From assembly GCF_000374925.1 (NCBI RefSeq), contig NZ_KB895543.1:62001-126000 (forward strand): a DNA stretch of 64,000 nt, given 5' to 3'. The stretch is from Arthrobacter sp. 131MFCol6.1 (GTDB lineage: Bacteria > Actinomycetota > Actinomycetes > Actinomycetales > Micrococcaceae). The translations under genes were made by a program, and so were the position numbers. The notes below the pieces were generated by a model. The model saw only the letters and a list, made by a program, of their open reading frames with translations. It was not told the origin of the DNA and did not search any database. This document shows positions 16,956 to 25,270 of the stretch, piece after piece; position 1 is the first letter of the stretch; each line of letters starts with the position of its first letter.

Positions 16956-17018
16956 CAACGCGGGGTCACTCCGCGCCCATCCGAAGGGATGACACGGGCG
17001 CGAAGTGACCCCGCGTTG
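16956..17018. repeat. 23-bp inverted repeat, possible terminator or REP-like element
   Basis: The left arm 16956-16978 begins CAACGCGGGGTCACT and continues through CGCGCCC. The right arm 16996-17018 is its reverse complement with one mismatch (C16971 against A17003). The 17-nt centre contains a smaller CATCC/GGATG stem. It separates the HTH-MurA gene from the next gene. No U-tract follows, so it is at least as likely a dispersed intergenic repeat as a terminator. Confidence 0.85.
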
Positions 17019-17058
17019 GTGTGGGGCGTTTCGGCGGATCCTGACGCACAATAGATTC

Positions 17059-18243
17059 ATGCGCACCTTCGGCGTGGAGGAAGAACTGCTGATAGTGGAC
17101 CCCGAATCGGGGATGCTGCTTGCCCTCGCTGACCTCATGCTGCCGAGTCTGGTGCCGCCGCAGCAGGAAGCCGCCAGGGTTCTCCCGGCCCAGAAGCCGG
17201 TCCACGAAGGCGCCGATTTCAGCTACGAACTCAAGCTCGAACAGATTGAGACCCAGACGCATCCGTGCCTGGAGTACACGGAACTGCTCCGGCAGCTCAG
17301 GCGTGGCCGGGCCCTCGCGGACCAGGCCGCCCGGGCGCACGGCGGCCGCGTCGCGGCCCTGGCTACGTCGCCCCAGGGCTCCGCCACGCACCTGACGCCG
17401 AATCCCCGCTATATGACCATGCAGCAGCGCTTCGGGCTCACCGTCCGGAACCAGCTGACCTGCGGCCTCCACGTCCACACCTTTGTGGAGTCCCCGGAGG
17501 AGGGCGTGGCCGTGATGGACCGGATCCGCGACAAACTGGCCGTGCTGATAGCGCTCAGCGCGAATTCCCCCTATTGGAACGGGGCCGAGACCGGATTCGA
17601 GAGCTACCGCACGCAGGCCTGGAACCGCTGGCCGGGCTCGGGTCCCACGATGATCTTCGGCAGCCTCCCCGTCTACCGCCGCGTGGTCACCCGGCTGGTG
17701 GAAAGCGGCGTCCTGATGGATGAGGGAATGGTCTATTTCGACGCGCGGCTGTGCCGTCAGCATCCCACCGTGGAGATCCGGGTCGCGGATGTCTGCCTGC
17801 GGGCCGAGGACGCTGCCCTCATTGCCGTGCTGGTGCGCGCCCTCGTGGAGTCGGCGGCGCGGGAATGGAACGACGGCGTCGATCCCGCCCCGGTGCCCAC
17901 GCTGCTGCTGCGGATGGCCGCCTGGCAGGCCAGCAATTGCGGGCTGCGCGGGGAGCTCCTGGACTTCGGAACCTTCACCCCTGCCCCGGCTGCGGACGTG
18001 GTCAGGGCGCTAGTGGACTTCGTGGCCCCGGTGCTTGAGGAGCAGGGCGAGCTGGAGCTGGCGCGCGAGGGCGTCGAGCGGATTCTGGCAGAGGGCACCG
18101 GTTCGCAGCTGCAGCGCGGCCCGTTCCGGGCCGGTGGCCTGCCCGCCGTCGTCGAGCGGGCCATCGAACTGACCACCGAGGGGCCCGTCACCGAAGGGCC
18201 GGCCGATAATCGTTCGCCCCTGGGCCGGTTGCGCCCGGCCTGA
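17059..18243 (+). CDS. YbdK-type carboxylate-amine ligase (glutamate-cysteine ligase 2 family)
   Basis: A 394-residue cytoplasmic enzyme of the GCS2 family. The N-terminus [14 protein letters not shown] is the standard start, with the two Glu residues belonging to the metal/ATP site. Further family motifs are [19 protein letters not shown] and [17 protein letters not shown]. The family makes an amide between a carboxylate and an amine using ATP; E. coli YbdK has weak glutamate-cysteine ligase activity. True substrates here are unknown, since mycothiol rather than glutathione is the usual actinobacterial thiol. ATG 17059 was chosen because a start at 17005 would fall within the inverted repeat. 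Confidence 0.9.
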   Translation: MRTFGVEEELLIVDPESGMLLALADLMLPSLVPPQQEAARVLPAQKPVHEGADFSYELKLEQIETQTHPCLEYTELLRQLRRGRALADQAARAHGGRVAALATSPQGSATHLTPNPRYMTMQQRFGLTVRNQLTCGLHVHTFVESPEEGVAVMDRIRDKLAVLIALSANSPYWNGAETGFESYRTQAWNRWPGSGPTMIFGSLPVYRRVVTRLVESGVLMDEGMVYFDARLCRQHPTVEIRVADVCLRAEDAALIAVLVRALVESAAREWNDGVDPAPVPTLLLRMAAWQASNCGLRGELLDFGTFTPAPAADVVRALVDFVAPVLEEQGELELAREGVERILAEGTGSQLQRGPFRAGGLPAVVERAIELTTEGPVTEGPADNRSPLGRLRPA

Positions 18244-18844
18244 CCGGGAGCCGGCATCAGTTGCGGGTGCGGGATGCCAAAAGGAAAAAGAGCCGAAGAG
18301 GCGCCGCATTCATTGCCGAACGCTGATATGGATTCACGGTTGTTTAATGATTGGCTCCCCGCCTTTTCCAAAAAAAATTGTTTCCGTTCGGCCCGGCACG
18401 CCCCCGTTCGGACCGCGAAAGCCTGATCCGGGTAGTCGACACAAGAAATATGAGTACTACCTGTAGCCGCCATTAATTCAGTTCACTGAGGTTCGGGTAG
18501 TGCCTACTCGGGCGCCCTGATAGGCCGCTCGCCTTTACTGGAGGAGCAGGTTCAAGGTTTTCCAAAGGTTTCCAGAAGGTCTCACCATGTCACGTAACAC
18601 GCCGGGGGGCGGTTGTGCTGTGCCACATACGCGCTGGTCAACGTCCTGCAGTGCTCGTACAGCCGGCAGTGGCTGCACCTTTCGCCGGCGGGCACCCTGC
18701 CAGGGGGTGCCGCGAGCAGATTCAGAAAATGGCCCCGCTCACTTCCCAGAGCCCGGTTCGCTTATGCGAACGGGCCTGAAGATCAGACCGCTTAATCCGG
18801 CCCGGCACTGGGGTGCCGAATTTCAACCTAGGAATTGAATTCAT
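18244..18844 (+). other. 600-bp intergenic region: direct half-sites, conserved element and hairpin-rich leader
   Basis: No convincing gene is present. At 18431-18436 and 18456-18461, GGTAGT and ACTACC form an inverted pair. A palindrome-like site is at 18492-18510. Downstream are AAGGTTTTCCA and AAGGTTTCCA repeats (about 18553-18573). Three hairpins follow: GGCACCC/GGGTGCC (18691-18711), GCCCG-TTCGC with GCGAA-CGGGC (18751-18775) and CGGCAC/GTGCCG (18803-18818). The region is AT-richer near 18290-18380. It probably carries the promoter and a long structured 5' leader of the polysaccharide operon. Confidence 0.5.
18492..18544 (+). promoter_or_regulatory. Upstream element shared with the second ATP-grasp locus (copy 1)
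   Basis: TTCGGGTAGTGCCTACTCG (18492-18510) contains the near-palindrome GGGTAG-TGC-CTACTC. Some 24 nt later comes TCGCC, then TTTACTGGAGG ending at 18544. The same two blocks, with nearly the same spacing, occur at 25271-25323 ahead of the paralogous ATP-grasp gene. The first block matches at 17 of 19 positions. I interpret it as an operator plus core promoter or leader start; the regulator is unknown. Confidence 0.55.
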
Positions 18845-19750
18845 ATGGTCTCGATTTATGTCTTGCTCATCGTTTTCCTGATTACTTTTGTGGTCGCCGC
18901 CGCCCTTGGCCGGTCCTGGTTCCATCGCCGCTTGCGCCGTCCCGAACTGCTCCGCAGGATTTGCCTTGTTGCCGGCTCAACGCTGCTGGTGGCAAATCTG
19001 GCCAGCGTTTTCCTCGAGGCGCCCGAGTTGTGGCGGACTGCCGACCTCACGCTTACGCTGGGCGGGCTCGCGTCCCTGGGCGTTGCTTTGACGGCCCTGC
19101 GCACCGGGGGAGCCCCGGCCCGCCAGCCCCGCAGAGTGCTGGCCATCGGCGCCCACCCCGACGACCTTGAACTTGCTTGCGGCGGTACCCTGGCGAAGTT
19201 CGTAGACTCCGGACATGAGGTGCAGGGGCTCGTCATGAGCGATGGCACCCGTGGCGGGGATCCCCTGGAACGCTCCCTCGACGCGCAGCGCGGCGCGGCG
19301 TTCATGGGCCTCACCGGAATGACCCACTACAACTTCACAGACACGGACCTGTTCCGGCACAGCCAGGAAATGGTGGGTGTCATCGAAGCCGCGATTGCCC
19401 GGTACAACCCGGACATCATCCTCACGCATTCCAACCACGACCAGCACCAGGACCATCAGGCCGTCCACATGGCGACGCTGCGGGCCGCCCGCCAGCACCA
19501 CTCAATCCTCTGCTATGAGAGCCCGTCGGCAACGCGGGACTTCAGCCCGAGCGTCTTCATTGACATCGACGACTACCTTGACGCCAAGGTCCAGGCCGTG
19601 AGGATGCACAGCGACCAGCGCGCCAAGCCGTACATGACGCCCGAGCGGGTACGCGGCATCGCCTCGTTCCGCGGCGGACAGGCGAGGCGCCGGGTCGCCG
19701 AAGCCTACGAACCCGTCCGTCTGCTGAGCACGGAAATGGAAAAACTGTGA
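18845..19750 (+). CDS. Membrane-anchored PIG-L family de-N-acetylase
   Basis: A 301-residue protein. Residues 1-90 contain three hydrophobic helices (about 3-22, 40-58 and 68-86). The positive-inside rule (RSWFHRRLRRPELLRR after helix 1, RQPRR after helix 3) places the enzyme domain in the cytoplasm. The LmbE/PIG-L domain follows, with the zinc-binding AHPDD at 103-107 and HQDH at 201-204. Family members remove acetyl groups from GlcNAc-containing lipids, antibiotics or thiols. Its stop overlaps the ATP-grasp start by 4 nt, and a glycosyltransferase follows, so an aminosugar polysaccharide or its precursor is the likely substrate. A weak AGGAA precedes the ATG. Confidence 0.9.
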   Translation: MVSIYVLLIVFLITFVVAAALGRSWFHRRLRRPELLRRICLVAGSTLLVANLASVFLEAPELWRTADLTLTLGGLASLGVALTALRTGGAPARQPRRVLAIGAHPDDLELACGGTLAKFVDSGHEVQGLVMSDGTRGGDPLERSLDAQRGAAFMGLTGMTHYNFTDTDLFRHSQEMVGVIEAAIARYNPDIILTHSNHDQHQDHQAVHMATLRAARQHHSILCYESPSATRDFSPSVFIDIDDYLDAKVQAVRMHSDQRAKPYMTPERVRGIASFRGGQARRRVAEAYEPVRLLSTEMEKL

Positions 19751-20691
19751 GGCCCCGGGTGCTGGTCACCGGTGCCGGAGGCCCCGCGGGCCGCGCCATA
19801 GCGGCCCAGCTGAAGTCCCGTGGCGTTCCCGTCCTGGGCACGGACATCCGCGAGCTGCCCGCCGGGGCGGGCGTCACCGTCGTTCCGGTGCCGCCGGCCT
19901 CGGACCCCGATATGGTCTCGGCGCTGCGCCGGCTCGTCGTCCAGGAGGGCATCAACCTGGTCATTCCCACGGTGAGCGAGGAACTCCCGCAGCTGGCGGG
20001 ATACCGTGCCGCCTTCGGGACCGACGTCCGGGTCATCATCGGCGATCCCGGTCCGGTGGCTCTCGCCAACGACAAGCTCTTCACGGCCTGGCAGCTGCAG
20101 ACGGCCGGGGTCCCCGTGCCGAGGTTCGGCGTGCCCAGGGACTTCGCCAATGCCGGCGCCGCCATGGCCGCGCTCGGCGGCCCCATAGTTCTCAAGCCGC
20201 GGGTCTCCCGCGGCGGACGCGGCGTGATGGTCATCGACGGAAGCAAACAGGTGGACTGGCACCGCCTGCCGGAGGGCCAGATTGTCCAGGAGTTCATCCC
20301 GGGCACCGAATACGGCCCCATGGTTTTCGGCACCCCGGCGCACAACGGGGCCGCGCCGTTCGTCGTCGTCGTGGAGAAGACGGAACTGGCGCAGGGCATC
20401 GTGGGCAACGCCGTGACCACCCGCCGCGCCGAAGCCGGCGAGGCCATGGACGTCGGAAATCTGGCGATGGCCGCCGTCCGCTCACTGGGGCTCACGGGCC
20501 CGGTCGACGTCGACGTCCGCCGGCGTGCCGACGGGACCCCGGTGGTCCTTGAAGTGAACGCACGGTTCGGCGCGAACAGCGGGCGGGCCCCGGAACTGCT
20601 CGACGCCGTCCTGGCGTCGTTTGACCTTTCCTCCTTCAACCCGGCCTCGTTCCGGCACAGCACAGGAGCGTACGCCCATGTCCTGGTTTAG
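19747..20691 (+). CDS. ATP-grasp ligase, apparently active paralogue
   Basis: A 314-residue protein with an N-terminal Rossmann-like domain (residues 1-100, VLVTGAGGPAGRAIAAQL) and an ATP-grasp domain resembling carbamoyl-phosphate-synthase-type ligases. The ATP-binding Lys lies in IVLKPRVSRGGRGV, with an intact glycine-rich loop. The metal-binding residues are present in VLEVNARFGANSG (Glu and Asn, about residues 268-271). ATP-grasp enzymes join a carboxylate to an amine or similar nucleophile through an acyl phosphate. The position between a deacetylase that exposes amines and a glycosyltransferase suggests acylation or aminoacylation of an aminosugar; this is inference. It overlaps both neighbours. 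Confidence 0.88.
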   Translation: MRPRVLVTGAGGPAGRAIAAQLKSRGVPVLGTDIRELPAGAGVTVVPVPPASDPDMVSALRRLVVQEGINLVIPTVSEELPQLAGYRAAFGTDVRVIIGDPGPVALANDKLFTAWQLQTAGVPVPRFGVPRDFANAGAAMAALGGPIVLKPRVSRGGRGVMVIDGSKQVDWHRLPEGQIVQEFIPGTEYGPMVFGTPAHNGAAPFVVVVEKTELAQGIVGNAVTTRRAEAGEAMDVGNLAMAAVRSLGLTGPVDVDVRRRADGTPVVLEVNARFGANSGRAPELLDAVLASFDLSSFNPASFRHSTGAYAHVLV

Positions 20692-21973
20692 TTCCGCCTC
20701 CGCCTCTGCCGTCCCCGGGGCCGAGTACCTCCTGCTCCTGATCGGCCTGCCGATTCTGGTGTTCGGGCTCGTGAAGCTGCTCGTACTGCCGCTGTCCATC
20801 TGGTTTGAACTCCGGGCGGGGCGCCGCCGCCGCCGCGCAACGCCCACCCTGCTGGATGAGGGGCCCAGCGTGTCGATCATTGTCCCGGCTTTCAACGAGG
20901 CGACCGTCATCGAGAACTGCGTCCGCTCCATTCAGCTCACCCTGTACGACCGGTACGAGGTGGTGCTCGTGGATGACGGTTCCACTGACAACACGGCCGC
21001 GCTCATGCATGCTCTCGCCGGGTCGGATCCCCGGATCACGGTCCTGACCCAGGCCAATGCCGGCAAGGGGGCGGCCCTGAATCTGGGCATCCGCCAGGCC
21101 ACGGGCGAGGTCCTCATGTTTGTCGACGCGGACGGGATCTTCTCCCAGAACACGGTCAAGCGGATGCTCCAGGGTTTCACCGACCAGCGCACCGGGGCCG
21201 TGTGCGGCGATGACCGGCCGGTAAACCTGGACCGGGTCCAGACCCGGATGCTGGCCTTCATCAGCCATGTCGGCACCGGGATGGTCAGGCGCGCCCTGAC
21301 CATGATCGGCTGCCTCCCGATCGTCTCCGGCAACATTGGGGCGTTCCCCCGCCGGGTCCTGGAGGAGATCGGGCCGTTCCGCGAAGACACGGTAGGCGAG
21401 GACCTGGAACTCACCTGGCGGGTGCACAAGGCAGGGTACCGGGTGGTCTTCGCCCCGGAGGCGCTGGTCTATGCCGAGTCGCCGTCAACCGTCCGGGCGC
21501 TCTGGCGCCAGCGCGTCCGCTGGGCCCGCGGGCTGCTGCAGACCATGGGTGTGCACAAGCGCATGATCGGCAACCTGCGGCACGGCCAGTTCGGCGCGTA
21601 CCTGCTGTTCAACACCATCACCATGGTGGTGCTCCCGGTGCTCCAGATTCTCGTGCTCGTGGATCTGGTCTTCCTCGTGGCGCTGGGCCGCAGCCCGTTC
21701 GGCGCGGACGTCTGGGCAATCCTTGGCTGGGTGGGGCTGTTCATCACCTTGCTGCTCACGGTGTTTGCCCTGGCCATGAACAGGGCGTGGAAGGACCTGC
21801 GGCACCTCTGGGCGCTCCCGCTCATCCCGCTCTATTCCGTGTTTACGAGCCTGACCATGGTGGCGGCGCTGGTGCAGGAACTCCGCGGCAAGGAGGCGCA
21901 CTGGAATAAGCTGACGCGGACCGGTGTGGTCAGCGTCACCGCCCCGGCGGTGCGCCCGGAGGCCAGCGTTTGA
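20678..21973 (+). CDS. Processive family-2 glycosyltransferase (PgaC/NodC/cellulose-synthase type)
   Basis: A 431-residue membrane enzyme. There is one N-terminal helix (about 16-40), a GT-A domain with VSIIVPAFNE, DDGSTDN, DAD at 150-152 and GED at 240-242, and the QRVRW motif at 278-282 that marks processive synthases. At least three C-terminal membrane helices follow. Such enzymes polymerise and export beta-linked sugars, for example poly-GlcNAc, hyaluronan or cellulose. The nearby deacetylase makes an N-acetylglucosamine polymer most likely. ATG 20678 follows AGGAG at 20664-20668; the start overlaps the ATP-grasp gene by 14 nt. Confidence 0.9.
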   Translation: MSWFSSASASAVPGAEYLLLLIGLPILVFGLVKLLVLPLSIWFELRAGRRRRRATPTLLDEGPSVSIIVPAFNEATVIENCVRSIQLTLYDRYEVVLVDDGSTDNTAALMHALAGSDPRITVLTQANAGKGAALNLGIRQATGEVLMFVDADGIFSQNTVKRMLQGFTDQRTGAVCGDDRPVNLDRVQTRMLAFISHVGTGMVRRALTMIGCLPIVSGNIGAFPRRVLEEIGPFREDTVGEDLELTWRVHKAGYRVVFAPEALVYAESPSTVRALWRQRVRWARGLLQTMGVHKRMIGNLRHGQFGAYLLFNTITMVVLPVLQILVLVDLVFLVALGRSPFGADVWAILGWVGLFITLLLTVFALAMNRAWKDLRHLWALPLIPLYSVFTSLTMVAALVQELRGKEAHWNKLTRTGVVSVTAPAVRPEASV

Positions 21974-23061
21974 GGCGCAGACCGGCTGCCTCCCCTGCTC
22001 TGGTGTTCCTGTCGGTGCTGGCGCTTGCTGCCTCTGGGTGCGGCGGGCCGCAGGGCCCCACGGCGCCCGCCGCGGAGCGCACAGTCGGTGTCGGCTACGA
22101 AACCGTGGTCGATGCCGCCTCGACGTTGCCGGAACTGGCCAGACGGCTCGATGAGGTCAACGCCAACAGCGTCACCATCAGCGTGGGGCGGCTGGACTGG
22201 ACGGCGTTCCCTTGGGACGCCCACCCCGGGATTGAGGCCGTCCCGGGCCGCGACCACGTGGCCGAAGCGGTCAAGGTACTGGGGACCGGCGGCGATGGCA
22301 GGAAACGCAGGATCACACTGACCATCGACTTGCTGATCCCCGGCTGGATCAGCACCAACCCGGGCCTGGCCGGCATCAACTTCGACGGCACCCGCTCCAC
22401 GGACTTCGCCAGCGTCACCGCACTCACAACGGGACCCGTCGGGGAGCGGCTCGTCGACTTCGTGGCCGAAGTGACCAGGCGGTACCAGCCGGACGCCGTG
22501 GCCTTGACGGAACTGATGTTCGACAACAACACCTACGGCGGCGACGACCGCGACTCGTACATGCTGGCCAGCGGCGGGACGGACTGGCCGCGGCTCGCGA
22601 ACGGGGACATCGACGTCGGACATCCCAGTCTTGGGGCCTGGCGGTCGAAGGCGGTGGCAGCCGTCGTGGCCAGGGCGGCGGCGGCCGCGCACGCGAACGG
22701 TGCCACGCTCGACATGGACGTCCGGGCGCCGTGGCACGATCCTGCCGGCGACCGGCCGGAGAGCGGCCATGACTACGGGCTGCTCGCCGCGGCCGCGGAC
22801 CGGCTGGTCTTATGGGACTATTTTGGGCTCAACGACGCCGCTCCGTCCTACTCCGCCGAGCTGGCCGCGGCCATGGCGAAGCGGTCCGGCAAGTTCGCGA
22901 TCTCGGTCGGGATGTGGGCCAAGGAGGGGCGTATCTCCGCCGCGGACCTGGCGGCCGGGCTGGAGGCGGCCGTCTCCGGCGGGGCGGCCGCCGTCGCCGT
23001 CACACCATCCAGCATGCTCGACGACGACGCCTGGCGGTCGCTCAAGGCGGCGTGGGCCTGA
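21970..23061 (+). CDS. Secreted lipoprotein, putative polysaccharide hydrolase
   Basis: A 363-residue protein with a TTG start overlapping the glycosyltransferase stop. The signal peptide is type II: basic RRRP, a hydrophobic core and the lipobox LAASGC with Cys24 as the anchor. The mature part repeats alternating strand/helix units (TVGVGYETV, SVTISVGRL, RITLTIDLLIPGW, AVALTELMFDN, TLDMDVRAPWHD, RLVLWDYFGL, KFAISVGMW, AVAVTPSSM), consistent with a TIM-barrel glycoside-hydrolase-like fold. Acidic residues at strand ends (TELMFDN and WDYFG) could be catalytic. PgaB in poly-GlcNAc systems also carries a hydrolase barrel next to the synthase. No family could be named with certainty. Confidence 0.75.
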   Translation: MRRRPAASPALVFLSVLALAASGCGGPQGPTAPAAERTVGVGYETVVDAASTLPELARRLDEVNANSVTISVGRLDWTAFPWDAHPGIEAVPGRDHVAEAVKVLGTGGDGRKRRITLTIDLLIPGWISTNPGLAGINFDGTRSTDFASVTALTTGPVGERLVDFVAEVTRRYQPDAVALTELMFDNNTYGGDDRDSYMLASGGTDWPRLANGDIDVGHPSLGAWRSKAVAAVVARAAAAAHANGATLDMDVRAPWHDPAGDRPESGHDYGLLAAAADRLVLWDYFGLNDAAPSYSAELAAAMAKRSGKFAISVGMWAKEGRISAADLAAGLEAAVSGGAAAVAVTPSSMLDDDAWRSLKAAWA

Positions 23062-23089
23062 GCGGCAACAGCCTTAAACTGCTTGAGCC

Positions 23090-24298
23090 CTAGACCTGCT
23101 TGAGTGCCTGGCCGAGGTCGCGGATGAGGTCCTCGACGTCCTCCAGGCCCACCGAAAGCCGGACCACACCGTCGCTGAGCCCGATCGCCGCGCGGCCTTC
23201 CGGACCCATCGCGCGGTGCGTGGTGGTGGCCGGGTGCGTGATGAGCGTCTTGGCGTCGCCGAGGTTGTTGGAGATGTCGATGATCCGCAGCGCGTCCAGG
23301 AGTGCGAACGCGGCCTGCTTCGCCGTGCGGCCGGGGGAGGGCTGCAGCTCCAGGGTGAGCACGGTCCCGCCGGCCTTCATCTGCTGCACCGCCAGCCGGT
23401 ACTGCGGGTGGGACGGCAGCAGCGGGTACTTTACCCAGCCGACCGCAGGCTGTTCCTCGAGCCATTCGGCCAGCCGCAGCGCCGAGGCCGAGGAATGGTT
23501 GACGCGCAAGGCCATGGTCTCCAGGCCCTTGGTGAGCACCCAGGCATTGAACGCCGAAAGCGCCGGACCGGTGTGCCGCATGAGCTGTTTGACGGGCCCG
23601 TCGATGAATTCCCTGGTGCCCAGGATGGCCCCGCCCAGGACCCGGCCCTGGCCGTCGATGTGCTTGGTGCCGGAGTAGACCACCACGTCCGCGCCGAGGT
23701 CGCCGCAGCGCTGCAGCAGCGGGGTGGCGAAGACGTTGTCTACCACCACCGTGGCGCCGGCCGCATGCGCCAGTTTGCTCACGGCGGCGATGTCCACGAT
23801 TTCCTGCATGGGGTTCGACGGCGACTCGAAGAACACCGCGGTGGTCGGCTCGGACAGCGCGGCTTGCCACTGCTCCAGGTCCGGGCCGTCCACGAAGACC
23901 GTCTCGACACCCCAGCGCGGCAGGATCTCGTTGAGGATCACGAAGCACGAGCCGAACAGCGAGCGGGCCGCGACCACCCGGTCGCCGGCCGCCAACAGCG
24001 CGCCCAGGGCGGTGAAAACGGCGGACATGCCGGACGCCGTCGCAAAACACGCCTCCGTTCCCTCGAGCAGCCGGAGCCGCTCCTGGAAGGTGGCGACGGA
24101 GGGGTTGCCGTAGCGGGAGTAGACGAAGCGCTCGTCCTCCCCGGTGAAGGCGCGCTCGGCGGCAGCCGCGGACTCGTAGACGAATCCTGAGTTGAGGAAG
24201 ATCGGCTCGGTGGTTTCCTGGAAGCCGGTGCGGTCAAGGCCGCCGCGGACAGCCTGGGTGTCGGCCGCCCAGCCGGCGGCGTCGGGATTGAAAGTCAC
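23090..24298 (-). CDS. metZ: O-succinylhomoserine sulfhydrylase
   Basis: A 402-residue PLP enzyme of the Cys/Met metabolism family. It makes homocysteine from an activated homoserine and sulfide in methionine biosynthesis. The PLP lysine lies in VVYSGTKHIDGQGRVLGG. Other family segments are YSRYGNPSVATFQERL, ATASGMSAVFTAL and DNVFATPLLQ. The PLP-anchoring SGTKHIDGQGR and the VNHSSASALRLAEWL region fit MetZ better than MetB. It is the last gene of an operon with a rhodanese (1-nt junction) and a DUF1737 gene, all downstream of a SAM-IV-type riboswitch, which supports the methionine assignment. Confidence 0.92.
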   Translation of the reverse strand: MTFNPDAAGWAADTQAVRGGLDRTGFQETTEPIFLNSGFVYESAAAAERAFTGEDERFVYSRYGNPSVATFQERLRLLEGTEACFATASGMSAVFTALGALLAAGDRVVAARSLFGSCFVILNEILPRWGVETVFVDGPDLEQWQAALSEPTTAVFFESPSNPMQEIVDIAAVSKLAHAAGATVVVDNVFATPLLQRCGDLGADVVVYSGTKHIDGQGRVLGGAILGTREFIDGPVKQLMRHTGPALSAFNAWVLTKGLETMALRVNHSSASALRLAEWLEEQPAVGWVKYPLLPSHPQYRLAVQQMKAGGTVLTLELQPSPGRTAKQAAFALLDALRIIDISNNLGDAKTLITHPATTTHRAMGPEGRAAIGLSDGVVRLSVGLEDVEDLIRDLGQALKQV

Positions 24299-24718
24299 TT
24301 AAATCTTTCCGAGGTTGGTGGGCAGGCCGCGGTTCTTCCAGCCGTTGACGGTGCGTTCGCCGAAGCGGTCGGTCTCGCCTTCGAAGCCCTCAAGGACGTT
24401 GTAGGAGGTGAAGCCGGCTGCCGTCGCGGCCGTCGCGGCGGCGATCGACCGGGCACCGGAGCGGCAAAGGAACACCAGTTCGACGGCGGTGTCCTCCGGC
24501 GCCTGCTGCCTTAGCTGTTCCACGAAGTGCGGGTTCGGCGTGCCGCCGGCGAGGTTCCACTGGATGAAGAGCGGATCGTTGCGGCTTTCGCCCGCAGCCG
24601 CGGTGTCCGGGATACCGATGTGGGCCCATTCGCCCTCGGTTCGGACATCCACCAGGATGGCTCCGGCCTCCAGCTTGGCCCACGCCTCAGCCGGGCTGAG
24701 GTCTCCGGCGTAGCTCAT
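24299..24718 (-). CDS. Rhodanese-like sulfurtransferase
   Basis: A 139-residue single-domain rhodanese. The active-site loop CRSGAR (about residues 102-107) holds the sulfur-accepting Cys, preceded by LVFL. The N-terminal CH2A-like motif ILVDVRTEGEWAHIGIP is present. It may supply or carry sulfane sulfur for homocysteine formation by the adjacent MetZ, as their genes abut. It overlaps the upstream DUF1737 gene by 4 nt (ATGA), indicating coupling. Confidence 0.92.
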   Translation of the reverse strand: MSYAGDLSPAEAWAKLEAGAILVDVRTEGEWAHIGIPDTAAAGESRNDPLFIQWNLAGGTPNPHFVEQLRQQAPEDTAVELVFLCRSGARSIAAATAATAAGFTSYNVLEGFEGETDRFGERTVNGWKNRGLPTNLGKI

Positions 24719-25044
24719 GCGTGGCCCGCGAAGGCCCCGTCGGCGCCAAACTCGTCGGCGTCGAGCTCATCAACCGCATTGGCCACGGCGGCGTCCGCAC
24801 TTGCAATCGCGGCCGGCAGGACCAGCGCCTGCGCCACGATCACGGTGCTTCCGTTGAAGCTGGCGGCGGGGCTTCCGTGCAGCACATAGCCCTCGGCCAG
24901 GGCGGCTGACACCCGCTCGCAAAAGGCGCGGTCATCCGCGCCGGTGAACAGGCGGTAGGCCAGCCTTTCCTCGCCGGCGGCCGCGCTGGGGGCTGCGGCG
25001 GGGACTGTACTGGTGGCTGGTGTGGGTGTTGACGTGTCGGGCAC
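24715..25044 (-). CDS. DUF1737 domain protein
   Basis: A 109-residue protein with a low-complexity Thr/Pro/Ala N-terminus (about 25 residues), then a DUF1737 domain: RLAYRLFTGADDRAFCERVSAALAEG, then YVLHGSPAASFNG and VIVAQALVLP. The family has no proven function; it resembles a small helix-hairpin-strand module. GTG 25044 is set by AGAGGAG 9-15 nt upstream on the minus strand. As the first gene of the riboswitch-controlled operon, it is probably tied to sulfur or methionine metabolism. Confidence 0.85.
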   Translation of the reverse strand: MPDTSTPTPATSTVPAAAPSAAAGEERLAYRLFTGADDRAFCERVSAALAEGYVLHGSPAASFNGSTVIVAQALVLPAAIASADAAVANAVDELDADEFGADGAFAGHA

Positions 25045-25088
25045 GACGGATCTCCTCTTTCACGCTTGCAGCTCGAATGGTCGATATG

Positions 25089-25172
25089 CCGAGTATTCAC
25101 CTGAGGCACCCCGCCGCGAAAAGGGAGGGTTGCCGACCGGCCAGTCAGGGCTTGGCGCCGGTTCTCATTACT
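25089..25172 (-). ncRNA. SAM-IV riboswitch
   Basis: Read on the minus strand, the segment contains the SAM-IV hallmarks: AATGAGAACCGGCGCCAAGC, then a stem closing around CTGGCCGGTCGGCAACCCTCC. Then GCGGCGGGGTGCCTCAGGTGA follows. The order TGAG-GCCAAGCCC-GGCAACC-GGTGC-AGGTGA matches the actinobacterial SAM-IV aptamer rather than SAM-I. It sits 45 nt upstream of the DUF1737-rhodanese-metZ operon, so S-adenosylmethionine would repress homocysteine synthesis. Ends are approximate. Confidence 0.85.
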
Positions 25173-25270
25173 CCCCAAAAACGTAACACCTGCGACGCCG
25201 GCCCGCACCGCCGCCCTCGTCATGTTCCGTAACCGGACCGTGGCCCGGGCGAGTAGTGGCGGGCTGCAGT

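Noticed and set aside
17005-17058. Upstream start for the carboxylate-amine ligase
   Set aside because: It would place the start in the arm of the inverted repeat and add residues not found before the MRTFGVEEE start.
18587-18838. An 83-codon plus-strand frame in the leader of the polysaccharide operon
   Set aside because: Composition (many Arg, Pro, Ser, Cys) and codon use do not look like a real gene here, and the region is better explained as a structured leader. A short leader peptide cannot be fully excluded.
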